From NCBI GenBank assembly GCA_019416865.1, contig DXWL01000012.1, positions 1 through 55,228 on the forward strand: a DNA stretch of 55,228 nucleotides, read 5' to 3'. The position numbers and the translations under genes are program-made. The notes beneath the pieces are model-generated. The model did not search any database, had not been told where the DNA came from, and saw only the letters and a program-made list of their open reading frames with translations. Shown one piece after another: positions 42,537 through 51,493 of the stretch; the stretch's first letter is position 1, and every line of letters starts with the position of its first letter. This DNA is from Fusobacterium sp. GTDB lineage: Bacteria; Fusobacteriota; Fusobacteriia; Fusobacteriales; Fusobacteriaceae.

Positions 42537-43816
42537 GTGTAGAGGCTTTTAGAATAAGAGGCGGAAAAAAACTGAAAGGTATTTTGGAGGTAGAGGGAGC
42601 GAAAAATGCAGCTCTGCCTATTTTTATTGCAACACTTATTGAAAGAGGGACATATATTTTAAATAATGTGCCTGATCTTATGGATATAAGAACTCTTATA
42701 AAACTTTTGGAAAGTCTTGGACTTTCTGTAGAAAGATTGGGAACAAACAGCTATAAAATAGTAAATGATGGATTAAAAAGTTTAGAAGCTTCATATGAAC
42801 TTGTAAAAAAAATGAGAGCCTCTTTTCTTGTTATGGGGCCAATGTTAGCTCATTGCGGTAGAGCAAGAGTATCTCTTCCTGGAGGGTGTGCAATAGGAGC
42901 AAGACCTGTTGATTTACATTTGAAAGGATTTGAAGCACTGGGAGTAAATATTGAGATAGATCATGGTTATGTTGAAGGAAAAGTTTCAGAAGGAATAAAA
43001 CTTAAAGGAAACAAGATTATTTTGGATTTTCCAAGTGTTGGAGCTACTGAAAATATAATTATGGCTGCTGTGAGAGCAGAGGGAGTTACAATTATAGAAA
43101 ATGCTGCAAGAGAACCTGAAATAGATGATCTTTGTAATTTCTTAAATAAAATGGGAGCAAAGATTGAAGGTATAGGAGGAGGAAGACTTGAGATAACAGG
43201 AGTTCCAAAACTTACGCCTTGTGAATATTCAGTAATGCCGGACAGAATTGTAGCAGGAACATTTGTTATAGCAGCTGTTATGTTTGATGATGGAGATATA
43301 AGAGTAAAAGGGGTAGATGAACATCATCTAGAAAGCTTTTTAATGAAACTTCGTGAAATGGGAGTAACTTATGAAATAGAGGATGGAATTTTTAGAGTAA
43401 CATCAAAACTTAAGGATCTTCAACCTGTAAAAGTTACAACAATGCCTCATCCTGGATTTCCCACAGATCTTCAATCACCTATGATGACACTTATGTGTCT
43501 TGTGAAGGGAAGCAGTGAAATAAAAGAAACAATATTTGAAAATAGATTTATGCATGTACCTGAACTTAACAGAATGGGATGCAATATTTCTACAGAGGGA
43601 AATGTGGCTGTAATCAAAGGAATCGATTGTTTCTCTTCAGCAAAGGTAATGGCGAGTGATTTGAGAGCAGGAGCTTCTCTGGTTCTGGCCGCTCTTAAAG
43701 CAGAGGGAGAAAGTGTGGTAAACAGAATTTATCATGTTGACAGAGGATATGAAAAGCTTGAAGTAAGGCTTAAAGCTCTTGGGGCAGATATAGAAAGAAT
43801 CAAAGAGGAGATATAA
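42533..43816 (+). CDS. murA: UDP-N-acetylglucosamine 1-carboxyvinyltransferase MurA
   Basis: It catalyses the first committed step of peptidoglycan synthesis, transferring enolpyruvate to UDP-GlcNAc. The 427 residues have the EPSP synthase fold: RGGKKLKGILEVEGAKNAAL, the catalytic Cys119 in LPGGCAIGARPVDLHL (the fosfomycin target), GATENIIMAAV, and PHPGFPTDLQSPMM. Keeping the cysteine predicts a fosfomycin-sensitive enzyme. The start overlaps the preceding stop by 4 bases and its end shares a base with rlmB. Confidence 0.95.
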   Translation: MSVEAFRIRGGKKLKGILEVEGAKNAALPIFIATLIERGTYILNNVPDLMDIRTLIKLLESLGLSVERLGTNSYKIVNDGLKSLEASYELVKKMRASFLVMGPMLAHCGRARVSLPGGCAIGARPVDLHLKGFEALGVNIEIDHGYVEGKVSEGIKLKGNKIILDFPSVGATENIIMAAVRAEGVTIIENAAREPEIDDLCNFLNKMGAKIEGIGGGRLEITGVPKLTPCEYSVMPDRIVAGTFVIAAVMFDDGDIRVKGVDEHHLESFLMKLREMGVTYEIEDGIFRVTSKLKDLQPVKVTTMPHPGFPTDLQSPMMTLMCLVKGSSEIKETIFENRFMHVPELNRMGCNISTEGNVAVIKGIDCFSSAKVMASDLRAGASLVLAALKAEGESVVNRIYHVDRGYEKLEVRLKALGADIERIKEEI

Positions 43817-44526
43817 TGGAAAAAATAATCGGTATAAATCCGGTAATGGAAGTACTGGACAACAAAGAGAAAAATATAGAAAAGATAGAGATATTTCAGG
43901 GGCTGAGAGAAGATAAAATAAATATTATAAAGAGAAAAGCTTCTGAAAGAAATATCAGAGTACAGTTTATTAAGAAAAAAGTTGATAATTCTCAAGGGGT
44001 TGTAGCTTATATAAATTCGTATGATTATTATGTGGATATAAATGAGTTTTTAGAAAAAGCTGCTCTTAAGGATAAGGGAATAATCCTTGTTCTTGATGGA
44101 GTACAGGACCCAAGAAATTTTGGAGCACTAATAAGAAGTGCAGAAATTTTTGGAGTGCTTGGAATAGTAATTCCTGAAAGAAATTCTGTACATATAAACG
44201 AAACTGTTGTAAAAACTTCAACAGGGGCTATTGAGTATGTGGATATTGTAAAGGTAACAAATATAACAGACACTTTAAACAGTTTGAAAAAACTTGGATA
44301 CTGGATATATGGAGCAGAAGGGGACGGAGCAAAGGTTTATTATGAGGAAAAATATCCTGAAAAAACTGTAGTAGTTCTTGGAAGCGAAGGGTTTGGAATA
44401 AGAAAAAAAGTGAAAGAAAACTGTGATATTTTAATAAAAATACCTATGCACGGAAAAATAAATTCTCTGAATGTATCTGTAGCAGGGGGAATTCTCCTGT
44501 CAGAAGTTGCAAAATCAATATACTAG
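43816..44526 (+). CDS. rlmB: TrmH/RlmB-family rRNA 2'-O-methyltransferase
   Basis: A 236-residue SPOUT methyltransferase with an N-terminal substrate-binding domain (starts GINPVMEVLDNKEKNIEKIE). The three SPOUT motifs are VQDPRNFGALIRSAE (motif 1), VLGSEGFGIRKKVKENCD (motif 2) and IPMHGKINSLNVSVAGGILL (motif 3), which forms the knot and SAM site. This set and a gene order with a SigH-like sigma next door match RlmB (YacO), which methylates a 23S rRNA guanosine. Start overlaps the murA stop by one base. Confidence 0.88.
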   Translation: MEKIIGINPVMEVLDNKEKNIEKIEIFQGLREDKINIIKRKASERNIRVQFIKKKVDNSQGVVAYINSYDYYVDINEFLEKAALKDKGIILVLDGVQDPRNFGALIRSAEIFGVLGIVIPERNSVHINETVVKTSTGAIEYVDIVKVTNITDTLNSLKKLGYWIYGAEGDGAKVYYEEKYPEKTVVVLGSEGFGIRKKVKENCDILIKIPMHGKINSLNVSVAGGILLSEVAKSIY

Positions 44527-44548
44527 ATTGTCGGGGGAGGGGATTTTT

Positions 44549-45139
44549 GTGGATGCAGCAGAAATCAATGCACTGATAAAAGCAAAAAATGGAGATAATG
44601 AAAGTTTTGAAATGCTTTTAAAAAAATATGAAAAATATCTGTACATTAATGCTAAAAACTATTATCTTTCAGATGGGGATAGAGAGGATCTTATCCAAGA
44701 AGGGATGATAGGGCTTTTAAAAGGTATCAAAAGTTTTGACTTTGACAGGGATACATCTTTTAAAACTTTTGTTGCTATGTGTATAAGAAGACAGGTATTT
44801 ACAGCTATAAAAAATTCAAACACTAAGAAAAATCTTATGCTCAACACAAATTATCCTTCAGACGAAGAAAAGGATACAGATGATATAATCTATGTTGAAA
44901 GATCTTCAAATGCAGAGGAGATTTATCTTTATAAAGAGCTTATGGAAGAGTTTGAAAAATATTCAAGAGAACATTTCAGCAAAATGGAAAAAGAAGTTCT
45001 TAATTATCTTATAAAAGGATATAATTACGGAGAAATTGTGGAAAAAATGGGAAAATCCACTAAGACTGTAGATAACACATATCAGAGAATAAAAATAAAA
45101 GTAAAGAACTGGCTGAAAGAACAATCAGGAAAAATATAA
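44549..45139 (+). CDS. sigma-70 family factor, SigH-like
   Basis: A 196-residue sigma factor. Region 2 (about 10-90) includes SFEMLLKKYEKYLYINAKNY, DREDLIQEGMIGLLKGIKSF and TFVAMCIRRQVFTAIKNSNT, the -10-recognition pattern of SigH. Region 4 (about 140-196) has MEKEVLNYLIKGYNYGEIVE followed by KSTKTVDNTYQRIKIK. The GTG at 44549 follows GGGGGAGGGG by 6 bases; an in-frame TTG at 44507 lies inside rlmB and lacks a site. The rlmB-sigH order is conserved in Firmicutes, supporting a SigH (Spo0H) orthologue, although fusobacteria do not sporulate. Its regulon is unknown. Confidence 0.8.
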   Translation: MDAAEINALIKAKNGDNESFEMLLKKYEKYLYINAKNYYLSDGDREDLIQEGMIGLLKGIKSFDFDRDTSFKTFVAMCIRRQVFTAIKNSNTKKNLMLNTNYPSDEEKDTDDIIYVERSSNAEEIYLYKELMEEFEKYSREHFSKMEKEVLNYLIKGYNYGEIVEKMGKSTKTVDNTYQRIKIKVKNWLKEQSGKI

Positions 45140-45185
45140 AAATTAATAAATAAAATAAAAGTAGAAGAAGCAAGAGGGGTGTAAA

Positions 45186-47792
45186 ATGAGAGAGTATAAC
45201 TTCAAAGAAGTTGAAGAAAAATGGCAGAAGAAATGGAATTCTGAAAATCTTTTTAAAACAAACGATAAAGAAGAAGGAAAAGAAAATTATTATGTTTTAG
45301 AGATGCTGCCATATCCGTCAGGGAATCTGCACGTAGGACACGCAAGAAACTATACAATAGGAGATGTTATAGCAAGATATAAAAAAATGAAGGGGTACAA
45401 TGTACTTCACCCAATGGGATGGGATTCATTTGGACTTCCTGCAGAAAATGCTGCTATTCAGCATGGGGCACACCCTGCAACTTGGACAAAATCAAACATA
45501 GAAAACATGAGAAGACAGCTTAAACTTATGGGGCTTTCTTATGATTGGGACAGAGAGGTGGCAACATATACACCTGAATATTACAGATGGAACCAATGGA
45601 TATTCAAGAGAATGTATGATAAAGGTCTTGTTTATAAGAAAAAATCAACAGTAAACTGGTGTCCTGATTGTCAAACTGTTCTTGCAAATGAACAGGTTGA
45701 AGATGGATACTGCTGGAGACACTCAAAAACAAAAGTAATCCAAAAAGATCTTGAGCAATGGTTCTTTAGAATTACAAATTATGCAGATGAGCTTCTTACA
45801 GGACATGAAGAGTTAAGAGAAGGATGGCCTGAAAAAGTTCTTGCAATGCAAAAAAACTGGATAGGAAAATCTTTTGGTACTGAAATAGTATTTACAGTTG
45901 CTGAAACTGGAGAAAAACTTCCTATGTTCACAACAAGAATAGATACAATTCATGGGGTAACTTATTGTGTAGTAGCACCAGAACACCCTATTATTGAAGA
46001 AATAATAAAAGTAAATCCTTCTATAAAAGAAGCAATTCATAATATGAGAAATATGGATATGATCGAAAGAACAGCAGAAGGGAAAGAGAAAAATGGAGTA
46101 TTTACAGGATGGCATGTAATCAATCCTGTAACTGGAGATAAAGTTCAGCTTTGGGCAGCAGATTATGTACTTATGAACTATGGTACAGGGGCAGTAATGG
46201 CAGTTCCTGCCCATGACGACAGAGATTTTGCTTTTGCAAAAAAATACAATCTTCCAAGAAAAGTTGTTATAAATGGGTATAACAAAGAAACAAAAGAAGA
46301 GATAGTTTTAAATGCTGACGAAATGACAGCAGCTATGACTGAAGAGGGAGTAATGACAAATTCTGGAGAATTTAACGGAATGAACTCTAAAGAAGCTCTT
46401 GAAAAAATAGCTGACTATGTAACAGAAAAAGGTGTTGGAGAAAAAACTGTTAAATACAGATTAAAAGACTGGGGAATTTCAAGACAAAGATATTGGGGAA
46501 CTCCTATCCCTGCTCTTTACTGTGAAAAATGTGGAATGGTTATGGAAAAAGATGAAAATCTTCCTGTAATGCTTCCTGAAGATGTAGAATTCACAGGAAA
46601 TGGAAACCCTATTGAAACTTCTGAAAAATACAAACATGCAGTATGTCCAATCTGTGGAGGACCTGCAAGAAGAGAAACAGATACAATGGATACATTCGTT
46701 GACTCATCTTGGTACTTCTTAAGATACTGCGACCCTAAAAATTTAGATCTTCCATTTGGAGAAGCTGTTGATCTTTGGACACCAGTTGATCAGTATATAG
46801 GAGGAGTAGAACACGCTGTAATGCACCTTTTATATGCAAGATTCTTTACAAAAGTTCTTAGAGATTTAGGACTTTTAAAAGCAAATGAGCCATTTAAAAG
46901 ACTATTAACTCAAGGAATGGTATTAGGACCATCATATTATTCAGAAAAAGAAAACAGATTCCTGTTTGCTCATGAAGTAAAAACAGCTGGAGATAAAGCA
47001 TACTCACTTGAAACAGGTGAAGAACTTGTGGTAAAAGTTGAAAAGATGTCAAAATCTAAAAACAACGGTGTTGACCCAGAAGTTATGATAAAAAAATATG
47101 GAGCTGACACAACAAGATTATTTATAATGTTTACTGCTCCTCCTGAAAAAGAACTTGAATGGAATGAAAACGGACTTGCTGGAGCTTCAAGATTCCTTAA
47201 CAGAGTATGGAGAGTAGTTCTTGAGAATATTGATATGATAAAAGATGAGCCTATTGATTACTCAAAACTTTCAAAAGAGGACAAAGCTCTTGTAAGAAAA
47301 CTTCACCAAACTATAAAAAGAGTAACAGAAGCGATAGAAGACAACTACCACTTTAATACATCAATAGCAGGAAATATGGAACTTATCAATGATGTATATG
47401 ATTTCAGAAGCAGTGTTCTTGGAACAGATAAAGAAAGTTCAGAATCTCAAAAAGTATTTGGAGAGGTTTTAAGAAATATAGTAATTATGCTTTCTCCATT
47501 TGTACCTCACTTCTGTGATGAACTTTGGGAAGCTATGGGAGAAACAGGATTCCTATTTAATGCTCCTTGGCCTGAATATGATGAGAAATTAACTATAGCA
47601 GATGAGATTACAATGGCAATTCAAGTTAATGGAAAAGTAAGAGGATCAATCTCTGTTGAGAGAACAGCTTCAAAAGAAGATATTGAAAAAATGGCTCTTG
47701 CTGTTGAAAATGTACAAAAACATACAGAAGGAAAAACTGTTGCAAAAGTAATAGTTGTTCCTGGAAAAATTGTTAATATAGTAGTAAAATAA
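45186..47792 (+). CDS. leuS: leucyl-tRNA synthetase
   Basis: A class Ia synthetase of 868 residues charging tRNA-Leu. The HIGH motif is HVGH at 49-52 in PYPSGNLHVGHARNY, and the KMSKS loop is at 620-624. The editing domain CP1 includes FTTRIDTIHGVT and GAVMAVPAHDDRDFAFAKKY. Zinc-ribbon cysteines appear in CEKCG and CPICGG. Anticodon-binding and C-terminal domains are complete. Start at ATG 45186, 46 bases after the sigma gene with AGAGGGG upstream. adk follows after 39 bases. Confidence 0.97.
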   Translation: MREYNFKEVEEKWQKKWNSENLFKTNDKEEGKENYYVLEMLPYPSGNLHVGHARNYTIGDVIARYKKMKGYNVLHPMGWDSFGLPAENAAIQHGAHPATWTKSNIENMRRQLKLMGLSYDWDREVATYTPEYYRWNQWIFKRMYDKGLVYKKKSTVNWCPDCQTVLANEQVEDGYCWRHSKTKVIQKDLEQWFFRITNYADELLTGHEELREGWPEKVLAMQKNWIGKSFGTEIVFTVAETGEKLPMFTTRIDTIHGVTYCVVAPEHPIIEEIIKVNPSIKEAIHNMRNMDMIERTAEGKEKNGVFTGWHVINPVTGDKVQLWAADYVLMNYGTGAVMAVPAHDDRDFAFAKKYNLPRKVVINGYNKETKEEIVLNADEMTAAMTEEGVMTNSGEFNGMNSKEALEKIADYVTEKGVGEKTVKYRLKDWGISRQRYWGTPIPALYCEKCGMVMEKDENLPVMLPEDVEFTGNGNPIETSEKYKHAVCPICGGPARRETDTMDTFVDSSWYFLRYCDPKNLDLPFGEAVDLWTPVDQYIGGVEHAVMHLLYARFFTKVLRDLGLLKANEPFKRLLTQGMVLGPSYYSEKENRFLFAHEVKTAGDKAYSLETGEELVVKVEKMSKSKNNGVDPEVMIKKYGADTTRLFIMFTAPPEKELEWNENGLAGASRFLNRVWRVVLENIDMIKDEPIDYSKLSKEDKALVRKLHQTIKRVTEAIEDNYHFNTSIAGNMELINDVYDFRSSVLGTDKESSESQKVFGEVLRNIVIMLSPFVPHFCDELWEAMGETGFLFNAPWPEYDEKLTIADEITMAIQVNGKVRGSISVERTASKEDIEKMALAVENVQKHTEGKTVAKVIVVPGKIVNIVVK

Positions 47793-47831
47793 AAATAATT
47801 AAAATAGAAAAATATTAAGGAGATGAATGTT

Positions 47832-48473
47832 ATGAACATTATGCTATTTGGAGCACCAGGTGCAGGAAAAGGAACTCAAGCTAAATTTATAATCGACAGA
47901 TATGGAATTCCTCAAATTTCAACAGGAGATATTTTAAGAGCTGCTGTTAAAGAGGGAACACCTATGGGGCTTGAAGCAAAACAATTTATGGAAGCAGGAA
48001 AACTTGTTCCTGATTCTACAATAATAGGAATTATAAAAGAAAGACTTTCTATGGACGATTGTAAAAAAGGATTTATTCTTGATGGATTCCCAAGAACTCT
48101 TGCACAAGCAGAAGCTCTTGAAGAATTAATGAAAGAGATGAATATAAAACTTGATAAAGTTATCTCTTTAAATGTTCCAGATGAATTAATCGTAGGAAGA
48201 GTAACAGGAAGAAGAGTTTGTAAAGACTGTGGAGCTTCTTTCCACGTTGAGTTCAACCCTTCAAAAGTTGAGGGAGTATGTGATCTTTGTGGCGGAGAAC
48301 TTATCCAAAGAAAAGATGATACTGCTGAAACAGTTACAAAAAGACTTGGTGAATACCATGCACAAACAGCACCTCTATTTGACTTCTATATGGAAAGAGG
48401 AATTCTTGCTGATTTAGATGGAACTAAAGATATAGATGAAATAACAAAAGAAATATTTAATATTTTAGGATAG
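47832..48473 (+). CDS. adk: adenylate kinase, zinc-lid form
   Basis: It interconverts ATP and AMP with two ADP. The P-loop is GAPGAGKGTQ at residues 7-16, followed by QISTGDILRAAV, DGFPRTLAQAEAL and the lid. The lid carries four cysteines (CKDCG and CDLCGG), the zinc-binding form common in Gram-positive and some other bacteria. The ATG at 47832 (MNIMLFG) is preferred over ATG 47823 because AAGGAG lies 9 bases upstream of it and directly abuts the other. The 213 residues are normal for the long form. Confidence 0.95.
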   Translation: MNIMLFGAPGAGKGTQAKFIIDRYGIPQISTGDILRAAVKEGTPMGLEAKQFMEAGKLVPDSTIIGIIKERLSMDDCKKGFILDGFPRTLAQAEALEELMKEMNIKLDKVISLNVPDELIVGRVTGRRVCKDCGASFHVEFNPSKVEGVCDLCGGELIQRKDDTAETVTKRLGEYHAQTAPLFDFYMERGILADLDGTKDIDEITKEIFNILG

Positions 48474-48520
48474 TATTTATTTTCTTTATTCACTCAAAGA
48501 AAATGAATAAAAAGAAACTG

Positions 48521-48542
48521 CCCTGCATATTTTTATGCAGGG
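48521..48542 (+). other. hairpin between adk and map
   Basis: CCCTGCATA (48521-48529) and TATGCAGGG (48534-48542) form a perfect 9-bp stem with a TTTT loop. There is no immediate T run, but a T-rich stretch follows at 48561. It may be a weak attenuator or mRNA processing site within the translation gene cluster. Confidence 0.5.
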
Positions 48543-48585
48543 TAAATTTAATAAATTTATTTTTTTTAAAAAGAAAGGAAAGATA

Positions 48586-49356
48586 ATGGCAATAGTATTA
48601 AAAACTATGCAGGAAATAGAGGGAATAAAAAAGGCAAATCAAATAATAGCCAGATTATATGAAGATATTCTTCCTCCTTATATCAAGCCAGGAGTATCAA
48701 CTTATGAGCTTAATAAAATAGTAGAAGATTATATCAGATCTCAAGGGGCAATCCCTGGATGTATTGGTGTGCCTGGACCTTATGGAGCTTTTCCGGCAGG
48801 TACATGTATATCTGTAAATGAAGCTGTGGTTCATGGAGTACCAAGCAAAGATATTATCTTAAAAGAAGGGGATATAGTAAGTGTTGATACAGTTACTATA
48901 CTAGATGGTTATTATGGTGATGCTGCCATAACTTATCCTGTTGGAGAGATTGACGAAGAAAGCAGAAGACTTCTTGAAGTAACAGAAAAAGCCAGAGATA
49001 TTGGTATAGAAGCAGCTGTTGCAGGAAACAGACTGGGAGATATAGGTCATGCTATCCAAAGCTATGTAGAAAAAAATGGATTTTCTGTTGTAAAAGATTA
49101 TGCAGGACATGGTGTAGGACTTGATATGCATGAAGATCCAATAGTGGCAAACTATGGAAGAAGAGGCAGAGGTCTTAAAATAGAAAATGGAATGGTTCTT
49201 GCAATTGAGCCTATGGTAAATGTAGGAACATATAAAATAAATATGCTTGATGATGGATGGACAGTTATAACAAAAGATGGAAAGAAGTCCGCACATTTTG
49301 AGCATTCCATTGCTATCATTGATGGGAAGCCTGTGATTCTTAGTAAAAAAGATTAA
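48586..49356 (+). CDS. map: methionine aminopeptidase type I
   Basis: It removes N-terminal methionine from new proteins. The 256 residues include the five metal ligands: the two Asp in VDTVTILDGYYGDAA, His in AGHGVGLDMHEDPIV, Glu in AIEPMVNVG, and Glu in HFEHSIAI. The substrate-binding His is in VVHGVPS. The ATG at 48586 follows AAAGGAAAG; an in-frame upstream ATG at 48535 would begin inside the preceding hairpin. adk-map-infA-rpmJ-rpsM is the usual bacterial order. Confidence 0.95.
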   Translation: MAIVLKTMQEIEGIKKANQIIARLYEDILPPYIKPGVSTYELNKIVEDYIRSQGAIPGCIGVPGPYGAFPAGTCISVNEAVVHGVPSKDIILKEGDIVSVDTVTILDGYYGDAAITYPVGEIDEESRRLLEVTEKARDIGIEAAVAGNRLGDIGHAIQSYVEKNGFSVVKDYAGHGVGLDMHEDPIVANYGRRGRGLKIENGMVLAIEPMVNVGTYKINMLDDGWTVITKDGKKSAHFEHSIAIIDGKPVILSKKD

Positions 49357-49385
49357 AAATTTTTTCAAAAAAATAAAAAAAATTA

Positions 49386-49414
49386 TAGACTTTTTTTGTT
49401 AAATATGTTAATAT
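49386..49414 (+). promoter_or_regulatory. candidate promoter for infA and the alpha operon
   Basis: TAGACT (49386-49391), 17 bases, TAATAT (49409-49414), 30 bases before infA. The match is moderate in very AT-rich sequence. Confidence 0.4.
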
Positions 49415-49444
49415 GATATGAATTTCTGTTCGGTAGGAGGAGTT

Positions 49445-49663
49445 ATGTCAAAAAAAGATGTTATCGAATTAGAAGGTACTATTCTTGAGGCCCTTCCAAA
49501 TGCGATGTTTAAAGTAAGTTTAGAGAACGGGCACACTATACTTGGTCATATTTCAGGTAAAATGAGAATGAACTATATCAAAATCCTTCCAGGAGATAAA
49601 GTAACAGTTCAAATATCACCTTATGACTTGTCTAGAGGAAGAATAGTGTATAGGAAAAAGTAG
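49445..49663 (+). CDS. infA: translation initiation factor IF-1
   Basis: A 72-residue S1/OB-fold factor that binds the ribosomal A site during initiation. The sequence is diagnostic: KKDVIELEGTILEALPNAMF, NGHTILGHISGKMRMNYIKI, GDKVTVQISPYDLSRGRIVYR. The ATG at 49445 follows TAGGAGG; the in-frame ATG at 49418 lies before that site. Confidence 0.97.
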   Translation: MSKKDVIELEGTILEALPNAMFKVSLENGHTILGHISGKMRMNYIKILPGDKVTVQISPYDLSRGRIVYRKK

Positions 49664-49696
49664 TTTTTATGTTACATCACGAAAAAGGAGGTAGAG

Positions 49697-49810
49697 ATGA
49701 AAGTTAGAACATCAATTAAACCTATTTGTGACAAATGTAAAGTAATCAGAAGACATGGGAAAATCAGAGTAATCTGCGAAAACCCAAAACACAAACAAGT
49801 ACAAGGGTAA
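49697..49810 (+). CDS. rpmJ: 50S ribosomal protein L36
   Basis: A 37-residue ribosomal protein starting MKVRTSIKPICDKCKVIRRH and ending in KHKQVQG. It keeps the zinc-binding set Cys11, Cys14, Cys27 and His33 (CDKC, then ICENPKH). AAGGAGG lies 7 bases before the ATG. It sits between infA and rpsM as in most bacteria. Confidence 0.97.
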   Translation: MKVRTSIKPICDKCKVIRRHGKIRVICENPKHKQVQG

Positions 49811-49980
49811 GATTATTTTACTGGAACAAATTTAGTACTGACATTGGAAGTACTGTAAAGATATGCAGAGCTGTAGAGCCTATTCTTACAAGAATATAAT
49901 GTAAGGCATATCGAAGAAAGTGTTGGCTGATCACAGATGTCAGCGAATATATAAAATTTTTGTGAAGAGGAGGAAATAAT
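49811..49980 (+). promoter_or_regulatory. 170-base leader before rpsM
   Basis: A gap longer than any other in this ribosomal cluster. It contains AGTACT twice (49834, 49849), a short ATTCTT/AAGAAT palindrome, and GCTGA/TCAGC (49926-49930 and 49940-49944) shortly before the GAGGAGG ribosome site of rpsM. In other bacteria the alpha operon is controlled by protein S4 binding such a leader. A similar role here is inferred; no match to a named RNA family was recognised. Confidence 0.35.
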
Positions 49981-50337
49981 TTGGCTAGAATTGCTGGAGT
50001 AGACGTACCTAGAAACAAGAGAGTAGAAATCTCTTTAACTTACATCTACGGAATCGGAAAAAAGACTGCTCAAGACATTTTAACTCAAGCAGGAGTTAAC
50101 TTTGATACTAGAGTAAAAGATTTAACAGAAGAGGAATTAAACAAAATCAGAGGAATCATCGATGGTTTAAAAGTTGAAGGAGATCTAAGAAAAGAAGTTA
50201 GACTTGCAATAAAAAGACTTTTAGACATCAGATGCTACAGAGGGTTAAGACATAAAATGAACCTTCCAGTAAGAGGACAAAAAACTAAGACTAACGCTAG
50301 AACTAGAAAAGGTCCTAAAAAAATGATTAAAAAATAA
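49981..50337 (+). CDS. rpsM: 30S ribosomal protein S13
   Basis: A 118-residue head protein of the small subunit that contacts tRNA in the P site. Diagnostic segments: ARIAGVDVPRNKRVEISLTY, GIGKKTAQDIL, IKRLLDIRCYRGLRH, and the basic tail RGQKTKTNARTRKGPKK. It starts at TTG with GAGGAGG upstream. Confidence 0.97.
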   Translation: MARIAGVDVPRNKRVEISLTYIYGIGKKTAQDILTQAGVNFDTRVKDLTEEELNKIRGIIDGLKVEGDLRKEVRLAIKRLLDIRCYRGLRHKMNLPVRGQKTKTNARTRKGPKKMIKK

Positions 50338-50416
50338 TAATTAAAACAAAGTTTTAATTATTTAATTGCTTATTGTAGAGTAATAGAGTAATAAATTAAG
50401 TGAGGAGGTAGCTAAG

Positions 50417-50806
50417 TTGGCTAAAAAGAAAGTAGCTAAAATTAAAAAGAAATTAAAAAATATTCCTAGCGGAGTTGCTCATATACATTCAACATTCAAT
50501 AACACTATTATCGCTATCACAGATACAGAAGGTAAAGTAGTTAGCTGGAAATCAGGAGGAACTTCTGGATTCAAAGGAACTAAAAAAGGAACTCCATTCG
50601 CAGCTCAAATCGCAGCTGAACAAGCAGCAAACATTGCAATGGAAAATGGAATGAAAAAAGTGGAAGTTAAAGTGAAAGGACCTGGTTCAGGAAGAGAAGC
50701 TTGTGTAAGATCTTTACAAGCAGCAGGTTTAGAAGTTACTAAAATAACAGACGTAACTCCAGTTCCACACAATGGATGCAGACCACCAAAAAGAAGAAGA
50801 GTGTAA
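50417..50806 (+). CDS. rpsK: 30S ribosomal protein S11
   Basis: A 129-residue platform protein. Diagnostic segments: GVAHIHSTFNNTIIAITD, KKGTPFAAQIAAEQAA, KGPGSGREACVRSLQAAGLE, and the end HNGCRPPKRRRV. It starts at TTG, preceded by GAGGAGG. The 79-base gap to rpsM shows nothing notable. Confidence 0.97.
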   Translation: MAKKKVAKIKKKLKNIPSGVAHIHSTFNNTIIAITDTEGKVVSWKSGGTSGFKGTKKGTPFAAQIAAEQAANIAMENGMKKVEVKVKGPGSGREACVRSLQAAGLEVTKITDVTPVPHNGCRPPKRRRV

Positions 50807-50874
50807 TCCAGCCCTTAGGGGAGCATATTATCGCAGATAAAAAAGTTTTAACGAGAAGGAGGAATATTTAAGAA

Positions 50875-51462
50875 ATGGCAAGAAATAGACAGCCTATATT
50901 AAAAAAATGTAGAGCACTTGGAATTGAGCCTATGGTTTTAGGAGTAAACAAAACTTCAAAAAGAGGATTCAGACCAAACGCAAATAGAAAACCTACAGAA
51001 TATGCAGTACAATTAAGAGAAAAACAAAAAGCAAGATTCATATATAATGTAATGGAAAAACAATTCAGAAAACTTTATGAGGAAGCAAACAGAAAAGACG
51101 GTGTAACTGGTCTTAACCTTGTTGAATACTTAGAAAGAAGATTAGAAAATGTTGTTTACAGAATGGGATTTGCTAAAACTAGAAGACAAGCTAGACAAAT
51201 CGTTTCTCACGGACACATTTTAGTAAACGGAAGAAGAGTAAACATAGCTTCTTACAGAGTTAAAGTTGGAGATGTAATCTCTATCCTTGAAAACTCTAAA
51301 AACTTAGATCTTATAAAAGAAGCTGTAGAAGCTGCTAACGTTCCAGCATGGATGGAACTTGACAAAGCTGCTTTCTCTGGAAAAATTCTTCAAAACCCAA
51401 CTAAAGATGATCTAGATTTCGATTTAGATGAGTCATTAATCGTTGAGTTATATTCTAGATAA
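50875..51462 (+). CDS. rpsD: 30S ribosomal protein S4
   Basis: A 195-residue primary 16S rRNA-binding protein with the S4 domain (about 85-150, LEYLERRLENVVYRMGFAKT, then RQARQIVSHGHILVNGRRVN). It lacks the N-terminal zinc cysteines of the C+ form, having instead the shorter C- type beginning ARNRQPILKKCRALGI. In other bacteria S4 represses its own operon. AAGGAGG precedes the ATG. The 3' end runs into the 31 bases before rpoA. Confidence 0.95.
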   Translation: MARNRQPILKKCRALGIEPMVLGVNKTSKRGFRPNANRKPTEYAVQLREKQKARFIYNVMEKQFRKLYEEANRKDGVTGLNLVEYLERRLENVVYRMGFAKTRRQARQIVSHGHILVNGRRVNIASYRVKVGDVISILENSKNLDLIKEAVEAANVPAWMELDKAAFSGKILQNPTKDDLDFDLDESLIVELYSR

Positions 51463-51493
51463 TAATATTAGCCTTTTAATAGGAGTTGATCAA

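Noticed and set aside
45813..46214. 133-codon antisense frame to leuS
   Set aside because: Fully inside leuS; cysteine and tyrosine rich shadow translation.
48901..49368. 155-codon antisense frame to map
   Set aside because: Fully within a conserved gene, with no ribosome site and Ile/Ser/Phe-rich composition typical of antisense shadows.
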